Shown here: positions 45,198 to 53,053 of the stretch, piece after piece
Numbering within the stretch: position 1 is the stretch's first letter
Layout: each line of letters opens with the position of its first letter
Source: Ruegeria lacuscaerulensis
GTDB lineage: Bacteria; Pseudomonadota; Alphaproteobacteria; Rhodobacterales; Rhodobacteraceae
NCBI RefSeq assembly: GCF_013033355.1
Contig: NZ_WQDY01000006.1
Location: 124,001 to 188,000 of the forward strand
DNA: 64,000 bases
Direction of reading: 5' to 3'
Translations under genes and position numbers: made by a program
Notes under the pieces: model-generated
Seen by the model: only the letters and a program-made list of their open reading frames with translations
The model's database searches: none
Told to the model about the DNA's origin: nothing

Positions 45198-45779
45198 TCA
45201 TTCGATCCGCATAGCTTCGGTTTCGATTTTTATGTTCACAAGGTCACCCACAAGGCCATTCTCGACCGCGTAAGTCATGCCATAGTCGCTGCGTTTGATG
45301 GAGGCTTCTATCGAAAGCCCAAGCACAAACCGTTTGTGCCCAAATGGGTAGGGTTCAGCCTTGTTCAACGTCACGTTCAGTGTCACCGGCTGGGTCACGC
45401 CCAATATCGTCAGGTCTCCGGTCACTGTGCCCGCATTGTCTGTGGCGGCTGTACCAGACTCTGCGACAAAGGTGATTTCGGGGAATTCCGAGACATGCAG
45501 AAAATCCTTGTTTTTAACGTGCCCGTCACGCGCCTTGTTAAAGGTGTTGACGCTTTTGGCGTCGATCGCGACTTGAACATTCGCCAGTTCCTGCGTCTCG
45601 GTGTCATAGTCGAAAATACCCTGCACATTGCCGAATATCCCCAGCGTGTCGGCGTATCCAATGTGTTCTATGGTAAAAAACACCGTCGTATGTTCGGGGT
45701 CCAGTTCGTAGCTCGCCATTTCGGCGGCCGCTGCGATTGGAGAGGTTGCGATCAGAAAGCTTAAAGCAATATTGCGCAT
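45198..45779 (-). CDS. Secreted YceI-family protein
   Basis: The 193-residue protein has a signal peptide (cleavage after about residue 19, AAAAEM) and the full YceI fold: SYELDPEHTTVFFTIEHIGYA at the start, SVNTFNKARDGHVKNKDFLHV in the middle, and a conserved EASIKRSDYGMTY segment. It is expected to be a periplasmic lipocalin-like binder of isoprenoids or amphiphiles. It is upstream of the cytochrome c-P460 gene on the same strand with a gap of about 165 bases; the two may be co-regulated. It is more canonical than the YceI half of the fusion at 39839. Confidence 0.92.
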   Translation of the reverse strand: MRNIALSFLIATSPIAAAAEMASYELDPEHTTVFFTIEHIGYADTLGIFGNVQGIFDYDTETQELANVQVAIDAKSVNTFNKARDGHVKNKDFLHVSEFPEITFVAESGTAATDNAGTVTGDLTILGVTQPVTLNVTLNKAEPYPFGHKRFVLGLSIEASIKRSDYGMTYAVENGLVGDLVNIKIETEAMRIE

Positions 45780-45864
45780 GGCTGGTCCCTTGACGATTGT
45801 CGAACTAGATAAAGGTAGTCAAACAACCATATAGCCCGCGCCCTGCACCGACAAAGTAAACTAA

Positions 45865-46599
45865 ATGCGCTTAACCCGTCTAACTTGTGCCACTTGGAAC
45901 ATTCACCGCGCCAAGGGAGCGGACAAGCGGGTTGATCCCGATCGTATCCATCGAACCATCGCTGCTGATCTGGCCCCTCTTCGGCTGGACGTTTTAGCCT
46001 TGCAGGAGGCCGATGGCGAGTGCCGGCCACATGCGCGAATTTTAGACATGCGCCGCATACAGGCCGACACCGGCTTGGTTTACCAGCATGATCAGCATGC
46101 GATGCGATGGGGATCACAAAGCGACGGATTCCTGGGAACCATTCTATTTCTTCATCCGCTTTTTGAGGTGACCCACCGCGATGTTGTCGATCTTCCGGGG
46201 CATTGCCACCGAGGCGCGGTCGTGGTCGAGACCCTGCGAGACGGCGTCGATATGCGAATTCTCTCAACGCATTTATCGCTGTTCCAACCCTTGCGCGTCA
46301 TACAAATGCGTATCATCGGGCAATATTTGCGGCGCCGCCCTAAGATGCAGACAATTCTTCTGGGTGACTTGAACGAATGGCGGCCGTGGGGTGGTTTGAT
46401 GTTTCACAGACGTCTTGTTGGGCAAAAGCTTGCAGGACCTGCGCGGGCGACCTTTCCGTCACGCCGCCCTTTGTTGCCTCTGGACCGAATTATGACTGAT
46501 CGGCCTGATGGGGTCTTTGATGCACAGGCTATGTCGACGCCGAATCTGCGCATGGCGTCAGACCATTTACCATTGATTGCTTCGGTCAAGGTTTCGTGA
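45865..46599 (+). CDS. Endonuclease/exonuclease/phosphatase (EEP) family phosphodiesterase
   Basis: The 244-residue protein has the EEP metal and catalytic motifs: TWNIHRAKG (N12), VLALQEADGE, ILSTHLSLF, LLGDLNEW and the final ASDHLPLIA. There is no signal peptide. The family cleaves phosphodiesters in nucleic acids or phospholipids; in alphaproteobacteria such genes often neighbour phospholipid synthesis genes. Here it lies 75 bases upstream of the nine-gene cluster beginning with a CDP-alcohol phosphatidyltransferase, and might belong to it. Substrate undetermined. Confidence 0.88.
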   Translation: MRLTRLTCATWNIHRAKGADKRVDPDRIHRTIAADLAPLRLDVLALQEADGECRPHARILDMRRIQADTGLVYQHDQHAMRWGSQSDGFLGTILFLHPLFEVTHRDVVDLPGHCHRGAVVVETLRDGVDMRILSTHLSLFQPLRVIQMRIIGQYLRRRPKMQTILLGDLNEWRPWGGLMFHRRLVGQKLAGPARATFPSRRPLLPLDRIMTDRPDGVFDAQAMSTPNLRMASDHLPLIASVKVS

Positions 46600-46674
46600 T
46601 CACCTGAATAATGACGCTCGGCATTTGTTAAGAGATTAGTCAAAAGGGAAATCTACGCTAGATCACAATAGATT

Positions 46675-47421
46675 ATGACACTGCAAACCAAAGCCCAAAC
46701 GTCACAGCGCGTGACAGCGGATCGCCAGTCTCTCTGGCTGATGTCGCCCATGACCTCCTTTTGGCTTCAGGTAGGTTTGATTGGGTGTGGGCTGACAATC
46801 TTGGCATGGTTAGCCCTGCCAACCGTTTTTTGGGTTCTGCTTGCGTTCTTCGTGGCCTCGGCCCTTGCCGGGCTGGGGTTGGCAACTTCGTACCCTCACA
46901 GGTTGCTGGGCCTTTGCAATACCGTAACCTTGCTGCGCGCGGCCCTTGTGGCGTTCCTTTTCGGCACGCTTTTTGTCGCCGACACTGTGTCGGGCTGGGT
47001 GATATTCTGTATCGGAACAAGTGCATTTGCGATGGATGGCCTGGACGGCTGGCTGGCCCGTCGCTCGGGACTGAAATCCGATTTCGGCGCGCGGTTCGAC
47101 ATGGAAACCGATGCGGCCTTGGGTGCAGTGCTTGCGCTGTGGCTGATGCTATCCGGAACCACACAGGCCGAAGTTCTGATTCTTGGTTTTGCTCGCTATG
47201 CCTTTGTTGTTGCTGGTTGGGCAATACCCCGACTGCAAGGAGGGCTTAGGCCATCCTTTCGTCGCAAAACCATCTGCGTGGTACAGATCGCGGCACTTTT
47301 GATCCTCATTTGCCCGTTGGCACCTCACTTTCTGATCGCGCCGATTTCCATCAGTGCGTCAATCGCGCTGAGTTACTCATTTGGCGTGGATATCCGTTGG
47401 CTGCTGAGCCGCAACTCATGA
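46675..47421 (+). CDS. CDP-alcohol phosphatidyltransferase family membrane protein
   Basis: The 248-residue protein has about six membrane helices and the family signature D-G-x2-A-R-x8-G-x3-D-x3-D, here DGWLARRSGLKSDFGARFDMETD-like around residues 122-145 with all acidic residues present. It would transfer a phosphatidyl group from a CDP-alcohol to an acceptor alcohol (glycerol-phosphate, inositol, choline and others are possible). It is the first gene of a tight nine-gene plus-strand cluster and overlaps the next gene by 4 bases. The last gene of the cluster is an inositol-monophosphatase-family phosphatase, which could act on a phosphorylated intermediate; that link is inference. Confidence 0.88.
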   Translation: MTLQTKAQTSQRVTADRQSLWLMSPMTSFWLQVGLIGCGLTILAWLALPTVFWVLLAFFVASALAGLGLATSYPHRLLGLCNTVTLLRAALVAFLFGTLFVADTVSGWVIFCIGTSAFAMDGLDGWLARRSGLKSDFGARFDMETDAALGAVLALWLMLSGTTQAEVLILGFARYAFVVAGWAIPRLQGGLRPSFRRKTICVVQIAALLILICPLAPHFLIAPISISASIALSYSFGVDIRWLLSRNS

Positions 47422-49031
47422 GGTTATCTTTCGCACTTGTCCTCGGCGCTCTTTTGGTCTTTTGCGCTTTGGTCCTGCCGAACCATCCCGGCACAATGAA
47501 TTGGTCTGCGGTGAACCGCTGGCCGCTGGAATTGCCCGTGATCCTTCTATTCATGATCGCATTCGGAAGGATCCCTGGGGTGGCGTCAATTCTGGCGGCC
47601 CTTTTGATCGCAGCCAGCCTGATGAAACTCGCTGACTACGCCACATTCACCGCGTATAACCGCACCTTCAATCCAATCGTCGATACATTTTTGATCGAGG
47701 CAGGTTTTGGCTTGTTGCAAGACAGTGTTGGCAGGCCCTTGGCCATAGCGATGGCTGTGACAGGCGGCGCGCTGGTGGCCATCTATTTCGTATTGCTGCG
47801 ATTTGGGTTGAAAGCCTGGGGGTCTCTGTCACCCCCCGTTTGGGCGAAGACGGCTGCGGTGCTTGGCATAATGATCACAGGATCCTGGGCCGTGGCGGAC
47901 GCCGGGCATCACCTTAAATACTGGCGTTTTGATCAAAGCCCTCCGGGCACGGCGTGGACATCCCGGCTGGTGTTCAAGCGTGGGACCGAGATGCAGGCAA
48001 CCGTTGACGATCTGTCTGTGTTCCGTCGCGAGGCGCGGGCAGATCCGATGCGCCAAGCGCAAGGTTTGCTGGATAGGCTTTCGGGCCGCGATGTTCTACT
48101 GATCTGGATTGAAAGCTATGGCCGCGCGAGTTTTGATAATCCACTGTATTCCGAAACCCACCTGCCGACGCTGCAAAGTGCCGAGACGGCCCTTACGCAA
48201 GCGGGATTGTCCGTCAAAAGCGGCTGGCTGACCTCACCCACGGCAGGTGGCGAAAGCTGGCTGGCACATGGCGCCTTGTCGACCGGACTTTGGACGTCGG
48301 ATAACGGACGCTACAACGCAATGCTGGTCAGCAATCGAAAGTGGTTGTTCCACTATGCGCGGGATGCCGGCTATCGCACGGCGGCGATCATGCCTGCGAT
48401 TACGCTGGCCTGGCCCGAAAGCGCCGTGATGGGGTTCGATCACATATTTGCAGCCGCGGACATTCCTTATCGCGGAAAACGTTTTGGCTGGGTGACTATG
48501 CCTGATCAGTTCACTCTGGCGACCTATCAGGATTTGCTACCGCCCGACCCACGGCCTGATTTCATTCAAGTTGCGCTGATCTCGTCCCACGCGCCATGGA
48601 CACCGATCCCGCAGATGATCAGGGATCAGGACCTGGGCGATGGAACCGTTTTCACACCGATGGCCGAGCAAGGCCCCCCCGCGCGGGAGTTATGGAAGGA
48701 TCACGATGATGTGCGGGACGCCTATCGCCGCGCGGTCGACTACAGTTTGCAAGCAGTGTTTTCGCATGTGGCAAAACTGGGTAAGCAAGCACCACTGGTT
48801 ATTGTCGCAGGAGATCATCAAGCCGCAGGTTTTGTGGCTGGCAGTGACAATCGCGATGTCCCGATCCATGTTATCGGCCCCACAGATGTTCTGTCTTTGA
48901 TTAACCACTGGGGCTGGGCTGACGGTCTAGCGCCCGCCGCAGATGGCCCGGTACGTCGGATGGATACGTTTCGCGATGATTTCCTGTTAGCCTTCACTTC
49001 TTCGGGGCAATTAGCGGGGGAACCGAGATGA
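47418..49031 (+). CDS. Membrane-anchored sulfatase-fold phosphotransferase-like protein
   Basis: The 537-residue protein begins at ATG 47418, overlapping the preceding stop (ATGA). The first 160 residues hold four to five membrane helices. The remainder is an alkaline-phosphatase-superfamily domain with LIWIESYGRASF (Glu metal ligand), SPTAGGESWLAHGAL (Thr or Ser nucleophile region) and VIVAGDHQAAG (Asp/His ligands). The architecture resembles LtaS and phosphoethanolamine or phosphoglycerol transferases, not secreted sulfatases; the formylglycine motif is absent. It may transfer a phospho-alcohol group onto a lipid or glycan at the outer face of the inner membrane. Confidence 0.78.
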   Translation: MRLSFALVLGALLVFCALVLPNHPGTMNWSAVNRWPLELPVILLFMIAFGRIPGVASILAALLIAASLMKLADYATFTAYNRTFNPIVDTFLIEAGFGLLQDSVGRPLAIAMAVTGGALVAIYFVLLRFGLKAWGSLSPPVWAKTAAVLGIMITGSWAVADAGHHLKYWRFDQSPPGTAWTSRLVFKRGTEMQATVDDLSVFRREARADPMRQAQGLLDRLSGRDVLLIWIESYGRASFDNPLYSETHLPTLQSAETALTQAGLSVKSGWLTSPTAGGESWLAHGALSTGLWTSDNGRYNAMLVSNRKWLFHYARDAGYRTAAIMPAITLAWPESAVMGFDHIFAAADIPYRGKRFGWVTMPDQFTLATYQDLLPPDPRPDFIQVALISSHAPWTPIPQMIRDQDLGDGTVFTPMAEQGPPARELWKDHDDVRDAYRRAVDYSLQAVFSHVAKLGKQAPLVIVAGDHQAAGFVAGSDNRDVPIHVIGPTDVLSLINHWGWADGLAPAADGPVRRMDTFRDDFLLAFTSSGQLAGEPR

Positions 49032-49930
49032 GTGCCCGCCTGTTTCGCCTGTTCGGATCACTTGCGCTGTTGGGCGTCGTGTTGTGGTGGAGCGCGGCCG
49101 GAGAGGTCTGGGAAAGACTGCGCGAAGCTCAGCCGTTCTGGATTGTGATAGCAATCCTTGCCTTGAATTGCAGCACCCTATCAATGGCACGGCGATGGCA
49201 GCTAACCGCGCGGGCGTTGGAGCTGAAGATGACTTTCCGCGCAGCGCTAAAGGAATATTATCTAGCTCTTCTCGCCAATTCGCTGTTACCCGGTGGTGTC
49301 GTTGGCGATGTCAGCCGTGCAATCCGAACACGCCAGCATGGCGACCTGAAACGCGCAGCGCAATCCGTCGTGGCCGAGCGGCTTATGGGCCAGGTGGCTC
49401 TGTTTGCGGTCCTTTTTGCCGGTCTGTCCGTTAGTTTGTTGTGGCCGGGTGGAATCGAATGGCCCAGCGGGACAGGATGGATGCTGGGAGCTGGCGTTGC
49501 CCTGTCTTTCGGTGTGTTGATCTGGCTGGCGTCGGCTCAAAAGACAGCCCGTTTTACGAAGTTCTGCCTTGTGCTGATGGTCCGCCCAGAGATTTCGGCT
49601 CATGCCATGACGGCCGCTGCTCTGTTGATCTTCGGCCTCTATGCATGCGCCCGTGCTACTGGAACAGAACTATCGATTGAGGCAAGCGTGACAGTTCTGC
49701 CCTTGGTCTTGTGCGCCATGCTGGTTCCGTTGTCGATCGCCGGTTGGGGATGGAGAGAAGGCGCCGCCGCCGCGCTATTTCCCATACTCGGGGCATCGCC
49801 CGAAGCTGGGATCGCGATGGGTATCTGTTATGGTGCTGTGATGCTGTTGGCCGCCCTTCCTGCGGTTGCTTTTGTTTTTATGCTCTCCGAAGCTGAGTTG
49901 AACACAAATCCCTTGGAAAACGCATCATGA
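49028..49930 (+). CDS. Lysylphosphatidylglycerol synthase TM region / UPF0104 flippase-like membrane protein
   Basis: The 300-residue protein has about eight membrane helices with the family motifs LLANSLLPGGVVGDVSRAIR near 82-101, VVAERLMGQ near 117 and SIAGWGWREGAAAALF near 237. Such proteins are homologous to the flippase part of MprF without the synthase domain and often accompany glycosyltransferases, where they are thought to move lipid-linked products across the membrane. It overlaps both neighbours by 4 bases, so it is co-translated with the sulfatase-fold protein and the glycosyltransferase. Confidence 0.85.
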   Translation: MSARLFRLFGSLALLGVVLWWSAAGEVWERLREAQPFWIVIAILALNCSTLSMARRWQLTARALELKMTFRAALKEYYLALLANSLLPGGVVGDVSRAIRTRQHGDLKRAAQSVVAERLMGQVALFAVLFAGLSVSLLWPGGIEWPSGTGWMLGAGVALSFGVLIWLASAQKTARFTKFCLVLMVRPEISAHAMTAAALLIFGLYACARATGTELSIEASVTVLPLVLCAMLVPLSIAGWGWREGAAAALFPILGASPEAGIAMGICYGAVMLLAALPAVAFVFMLSEAELNTNPLENAS

Positions 49931-51000
49931 GCGCCGTTTTTGCGATACCCGGAGACAAAGACCAGCGCACCGGCGGTTATATCTATGATGCGACCGTATT
50001 GGATTTGTTGAACCAAATCGGCTGCCCAACCGCGCATCTGGAACTGCCCGGCAGTTTTCCGAATGCACCTGCGCATGACATGGAAACTGCGCTGAATGCT
50101 CTGCGGGCCGTTCCTGCCTCTACCCCGGTTATCGTGGACGGTTTGGCTCTGGGCGCCATGCCACCCGAAGGTGTCGCCAGTATTGCCGCACCTGTGATCG
50201 CGCTTGTCCACCATCCGCTTGGGCTGGAAACCGGAACAGATCCCGCCCGCGCACAGGATTTGATCCGCAACGAGGCCGCAGTGCTGGAACATGTCGCCCA
50301 TGTCATCGTGACCAGCACCCATATCGGGGAGACGCTTTGGGCCGATTTCGGTGTGTCCCCTGATCGGATCACTGTGGCAAGCCCCGGCTTCCTGCGCCCC
50401 ATGACTGGTTCAGCACCTGTTTCACCACCGCTGATCCTGAGTGTTGGATTATTGTCATCGCGCAAGGGCCACGACGTTCTGATCTCTGCTTTGGCGCAAA
50501 TTGCCGACCTGCCTTGGCAAGCGGAAATTGTCGGCCGCCCGCAAGACCCAAACTATACAGCAGAATTACAATCACAGATCTCGAATGCAGGGTTAGCTAA
50601 TCGTATCCAACTAAGGGGCGAGGTCGATGGTGCCGCCATCGAGGATGCATACCGACGCGCAAGTATGTTCGCTCTGGCCACACGATACGAAGGCTACGGT
50701 ATGGTCCTGAGCGAGGCGATGCTGCACGGTCTGCCGGTTGTTTCCTGCGCAGTCGGCGCGGTCCCCGAAACGGTTGGCTATGCCGGGCGTCTTGTGCCCG
50801 CCGATCAACCGGATGCCTTTGCAGCCGAATTGCGCACCCTGCTGGAAGACCCGGATCAGTTGGCGAAAGCTGCGCAGGCTTCACTGGAACAGTCGGCAGG
50901 GTTGCCGAGCTGGCACGACACAACCCGGCATTTCGCCGATGTCATCAAACGGGTGGCCGAGTCACTTGCGCCGCCTTTCCCCTTTGGACCCACGAAATGA
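49927..51000 (+). CDS. Family 4 glycosyltransferase
   Basis: This 357-residue GT-B enzyme has the C-terminal nucleotide-sugar domain with LILSVGLLSSRKGHDVLI near 170-190 and the E-x7-E motif in YEGYGMVLSEAMLHGLPVV near 255-275. The N-terminal acceptor domain begins with FAIPGDKDQRTGGYIYD. Sugar donor and acceptor are unknown. It lies between a flippase-like gene (4-base overlap) and the PTPS-like gene (12-base gap), so the acceptor could be a lipid or a small molecule made by the second half of the cluster; GT4 enzymes are known to glucosylate pterins in cyanobacteria, as I recall. Confidence 0.87.
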   Translation: MSAVFAIPGDKDQRTGGYIYDATVLDLLNQIGCPTAHLELPGSFPNAPAHDMETALNALRAVPASTPVIVDGLALGAMPPEGVASIAAPVIALVHHPLGLETGTDPARAQDLIRNEAAVLEHVAHVIVTSTHIGETLWADFGVSPDRITVASPGFLRPMTGSAPVSPPLILSVGLLSSRKGHDVLISALAQIADLPWQAEIVGRPQDPNYTAELQSQISNAGLANRIQLRGEVDGAAIEDAYRRASMFALATRYEGYGMVLSEAMLHGLPVVSCAVGAVPETVGYAGRLVPADQPDAFAAELRTLLEDPDQLAKAAQASLEQSAGLPSWHDTTRHFADVIKRVAESLAPPFPFGPTK

Positions 51001-51012
51001 ACTGGACTGCCT

Positions 51013-51408
51013 ATGTTTGCTGTTGAAGTCCGCGACCATGTAATGATCGCGCATTCCCTACCCTCTCCTGTTTTTGGCCCCGCGCAAGGGATGCACGGCG
51101 CGACCTTCGTGGTGGATGCGGCGTTTTACACCGAAGATCTGGATGAAAACGGTCTGGTCGTTGATATCGGCTTGGCCACCGAGGCTCTGGCCAACACGCT
51201 TGCCCCGCTGCGCTACGCCAATCTGGACGAAGTCCCCGCGTTCAAGGGCAAGATCACAACGACCGAGTTTCTTTGCTATCACATTTGGGATCAACTCAAG
51301 GCGGTCGCAAAAACCAGCGGATTGGGCGACAATGGCCGCGTCAAACGCATTCGGGTGCAGCTGCACGAAAGCCATGTGGCGCGTGGGTGGCATGAAGCAG
51401 ACATCTGA
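51013..51408 (+). CDS. PTPS/QueD-fold protein lacking canonical catalytic residues
   Basis: The 131-residue protein has the length and strand order of 6-pyruvoyl-tetrahydropterin synthase/6-carboxytetrahydropterin synthase. By eye alignment to QueD, zinc ligands H14 and H28 are kept, but the third His of HGH is Ala30 (MHGAT), the catalytic Cys position is Ala24, and the Asp-His pair of LDHxxLN is replaced (LAPLRYAN). The TTTEFLCYHIWDQL segment and a C-terminal Glu (LHES) remain. It is therefore unlikely to perform the QueD or PTPS reaction in the known way. It may be a repurposed enzyme or a non-catalytic subunit. It is overlapped by the methyltransferase gene by 17 bases. Confidence 0.78.
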   Translation: MFAVEVRDHVMIAHSLPSPVFGPAQGMHGATFVVDAAFYTEDLDENGLVVDIGLATEALANTLAPLRYANLDEVPAFKGKITTTEFLCYHIWDQLKAVAKTSGLGDNGRVKRIRVQLHESHVARGWHEADI

Positions 51409-52171
51409 AACCAGCTTTGAACCGGATTGGCTGAATCTTCGGGAACCAGCCGATCACCGGGCCCGCGATCCAAAACTGCTCGCTAGTGCCGCAAGCTGCG
51501 TTCAAGATGGGTCCATTGTACTGGATCTGGGCAGTGGCACCGGATCAACGGCCCGGGCATTTGTTCAAGCAGGGTTCGGCAAGATGCGTTGGCGCTTTTT
51601 CGACAACGACGCGACCCTGTTGCGTATTGCAAGTGATCGCCATCCCGAAGCCGAATGCGTCGTCGGCAATCTCGGTGACGTAAAAAATCTGCCGCTCGGG
51701 GACGTCGGCCTGATCACGGCTTCGGCCTTGTTCGATCTTATGCCCGAAAGCTGGATCAATGCTCTGATCCTCCGTGCAGCCGAAGCGGACATACCAATCT
51801 ACACGGCCCTGAACTACGATGGCCAAATGAGCTGGACGCCCAACGACGAACGTGACTGTGTCGTCACTCGGGCGTTCAACTGGCACCAGACGAACGACAA
51901 AGGTTTGGGACCAGCGCTGGGGCCGTTATCCGGGTCACGGTTTGCGGAATTGAGCGAAATAGTGGGCTACACTGTTGCTTCCGCACAAAGCCCGTGGCGG
52001 TTGGGGCCGCAAGAGACTCAACTGCATGACGCAGTTTTAGACGGAATCGCGCAGGCAGCCCACGAGGCGGGCGAGAAACACGCCCTCGATTGGGGAATAG
52101 ACAGGCGGGGCGCGGTCGCAGAAACGCTTGGGACGATTGGGCACACTGACCACTTATCGGTACCACGATGA
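51392..52171 (+). CDS. Class I SAM-dependent methyltransferase
   Basis: The 259-residue protein starts at ATG 51392 inside the 3' end of the PTPS-like gene. The SAM-binding motif I is IVLDLGSGTGSTAR near 46-59, with acidic motif II WRFFDND near 72 and a LITASALFDLMP motif near 110. It would methylate a small molecule, lipid or sugar from its context; the substrate cannot be read. No membrane segments are present. The RibD-type reductase follows after 36 bases. Confidence 0.85.
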   Translation: MKQTSETSFEPDWLNLREPADHRARDPKLLASAASCVQDGSIVLDLGSGTGSTARAFVQAGFGKMRWRFFDNDATLLRIASDRHPEAECVVGNLGDVKNLPLGDVGLITASALFDLMPESWINALILRAAEADIPIYTALNYDGQMSWTPNDERDCVVTRAFNWHQTNDKGLGPALGPLSGSRFAELSEIVGYTVASAQSPWRLGPQETQLHDAVLDGIAQAAHEAGEKHALDWGIDRRGAVAETLGTIGHTDHLSVPR

Positions 52172-52207
52172 CAGTCGCTCAACTCTATACAGAATGCGGA
52201 GAAACCA

Positions 52208-53029
52208 ATGCACGACATTGACGTAACACCCAGGGTTTGGGACCGCATTCTTGCCGTTCGAGCGGGTCATGGTTGTCTGTGCGATCCGGATTGGACGGAA
52301 GGCGAAAAGCGGGCCATCTCTGTCTATGGAGCGTTAGCACAGCCGAATCCCTCGGGTCAGGTGATCGGGCAGATCGGGCAATCACTGGACGGACGGATTG
52401 CAACTGTTTCGGGCGATGCCAAAGACATCTCTGGTCGTGAAGGGCTGGTACATTTACACCGTCTACGGGCTTTGTCGGATGCGGTTGTGATCGGCGTTAA
52501 AACTGCACTGCATGACAACCCACGCCTCACCGTTCGCCTCGTAAAAGGACAAAATCCGGTCCGCGTGATCATTGACCCAAACGGGAGGATGCCAAACGAT
52601 ATCGGTCTGATGCAGGACATGAACGCCCGGTGCATAGTCATCCAATCGGTAGATGCACCGCGTCCTGACCATATCGAAGTGGTCAAGTTGCCCCGCACCC
52701 ATTGGATTTCGCCGGCACAAATCCTGAGCGCCTTGCGTCAGCGTGGATTGAAACGCGTCTTGATCGAAGGTGGCGGCATCACGATTGCTCAGTTTCTTGA
52801 AGCAGGGCTGCTGACCCGGCTGCATGTCGCGGTTGCACCCCTATTGATTGGGGCCGGACCACAAGGGCTGACCACATCACCGGTCGCTAGCCTGGCGCAG
52901 GCCCTTCGGCCTAAGACGGACGTCTATGGTTTGGGTACTGACGTGCTGTTTGACTGCACACTGGAACCTCGACATGAACAAGTGGCTACCTACCCCTTAC
53001 CCTGCCGGACCGCTGCTCATGCGTCCTAA
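52208..53029 (+). CDS. RibD C-terminal / dihydrofolate-reductase-like reductase
   Basis: The 273-residue protein has a 50-residue leader and then the RibD_C fold: GQIGQSLDGRIA near 55, AVVIGVKTALHDNPRLTVR near 92, NPVRVIIDPNGR near 117, and VLIEGGGITIAQFLEAGL near 180. It lacks the RibD deaminase domain, so it is not the complete riboflavin enzyme. NADPH-dependent reduction of a pyrimidine, pterin or sugar carbonyl is likely. A GGAG site precedes ATG 52208. Together with the PTPS-fold protein it gives the cluster a pterin-like flavour, but no GTP cyclohydrolase is present. Confidence 0.85.
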   Translation: MHDIDVTPRVWDRILAVRAGHGCLCDPDWTEGEKRAISVYGALAQPNPSGQVIGQIGQSLDGRIATVSGDAKDISGREGLVHLHRLRALSDAVVIGVKTALHDNPRLTVRLVKGQNPVRVIIDPNGRMPNDIGLMQDMNARCIVIQSVDAPRPDHIEVVKLPRTHWISPAQILSALRQRGLKRVLIEGGGITIAQFLEAGLLTRLHVAVAPLLIGAGPQGLTTSPVASLAQALRPKTDVYGLGTDVLFDCTLEPRHEQVATYPLPCRTAAHAS

Positions 53030-53053
53030 CGCGAATAAGTTGAACTATAAACA

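Noticed and set aside
51013..51408. Calling the gene queD of the queuosine pathway.
   Set aside because: Catalytic Cys, Asp-His pair and one zinc ligand are missing and no queuosine genes are nearby.
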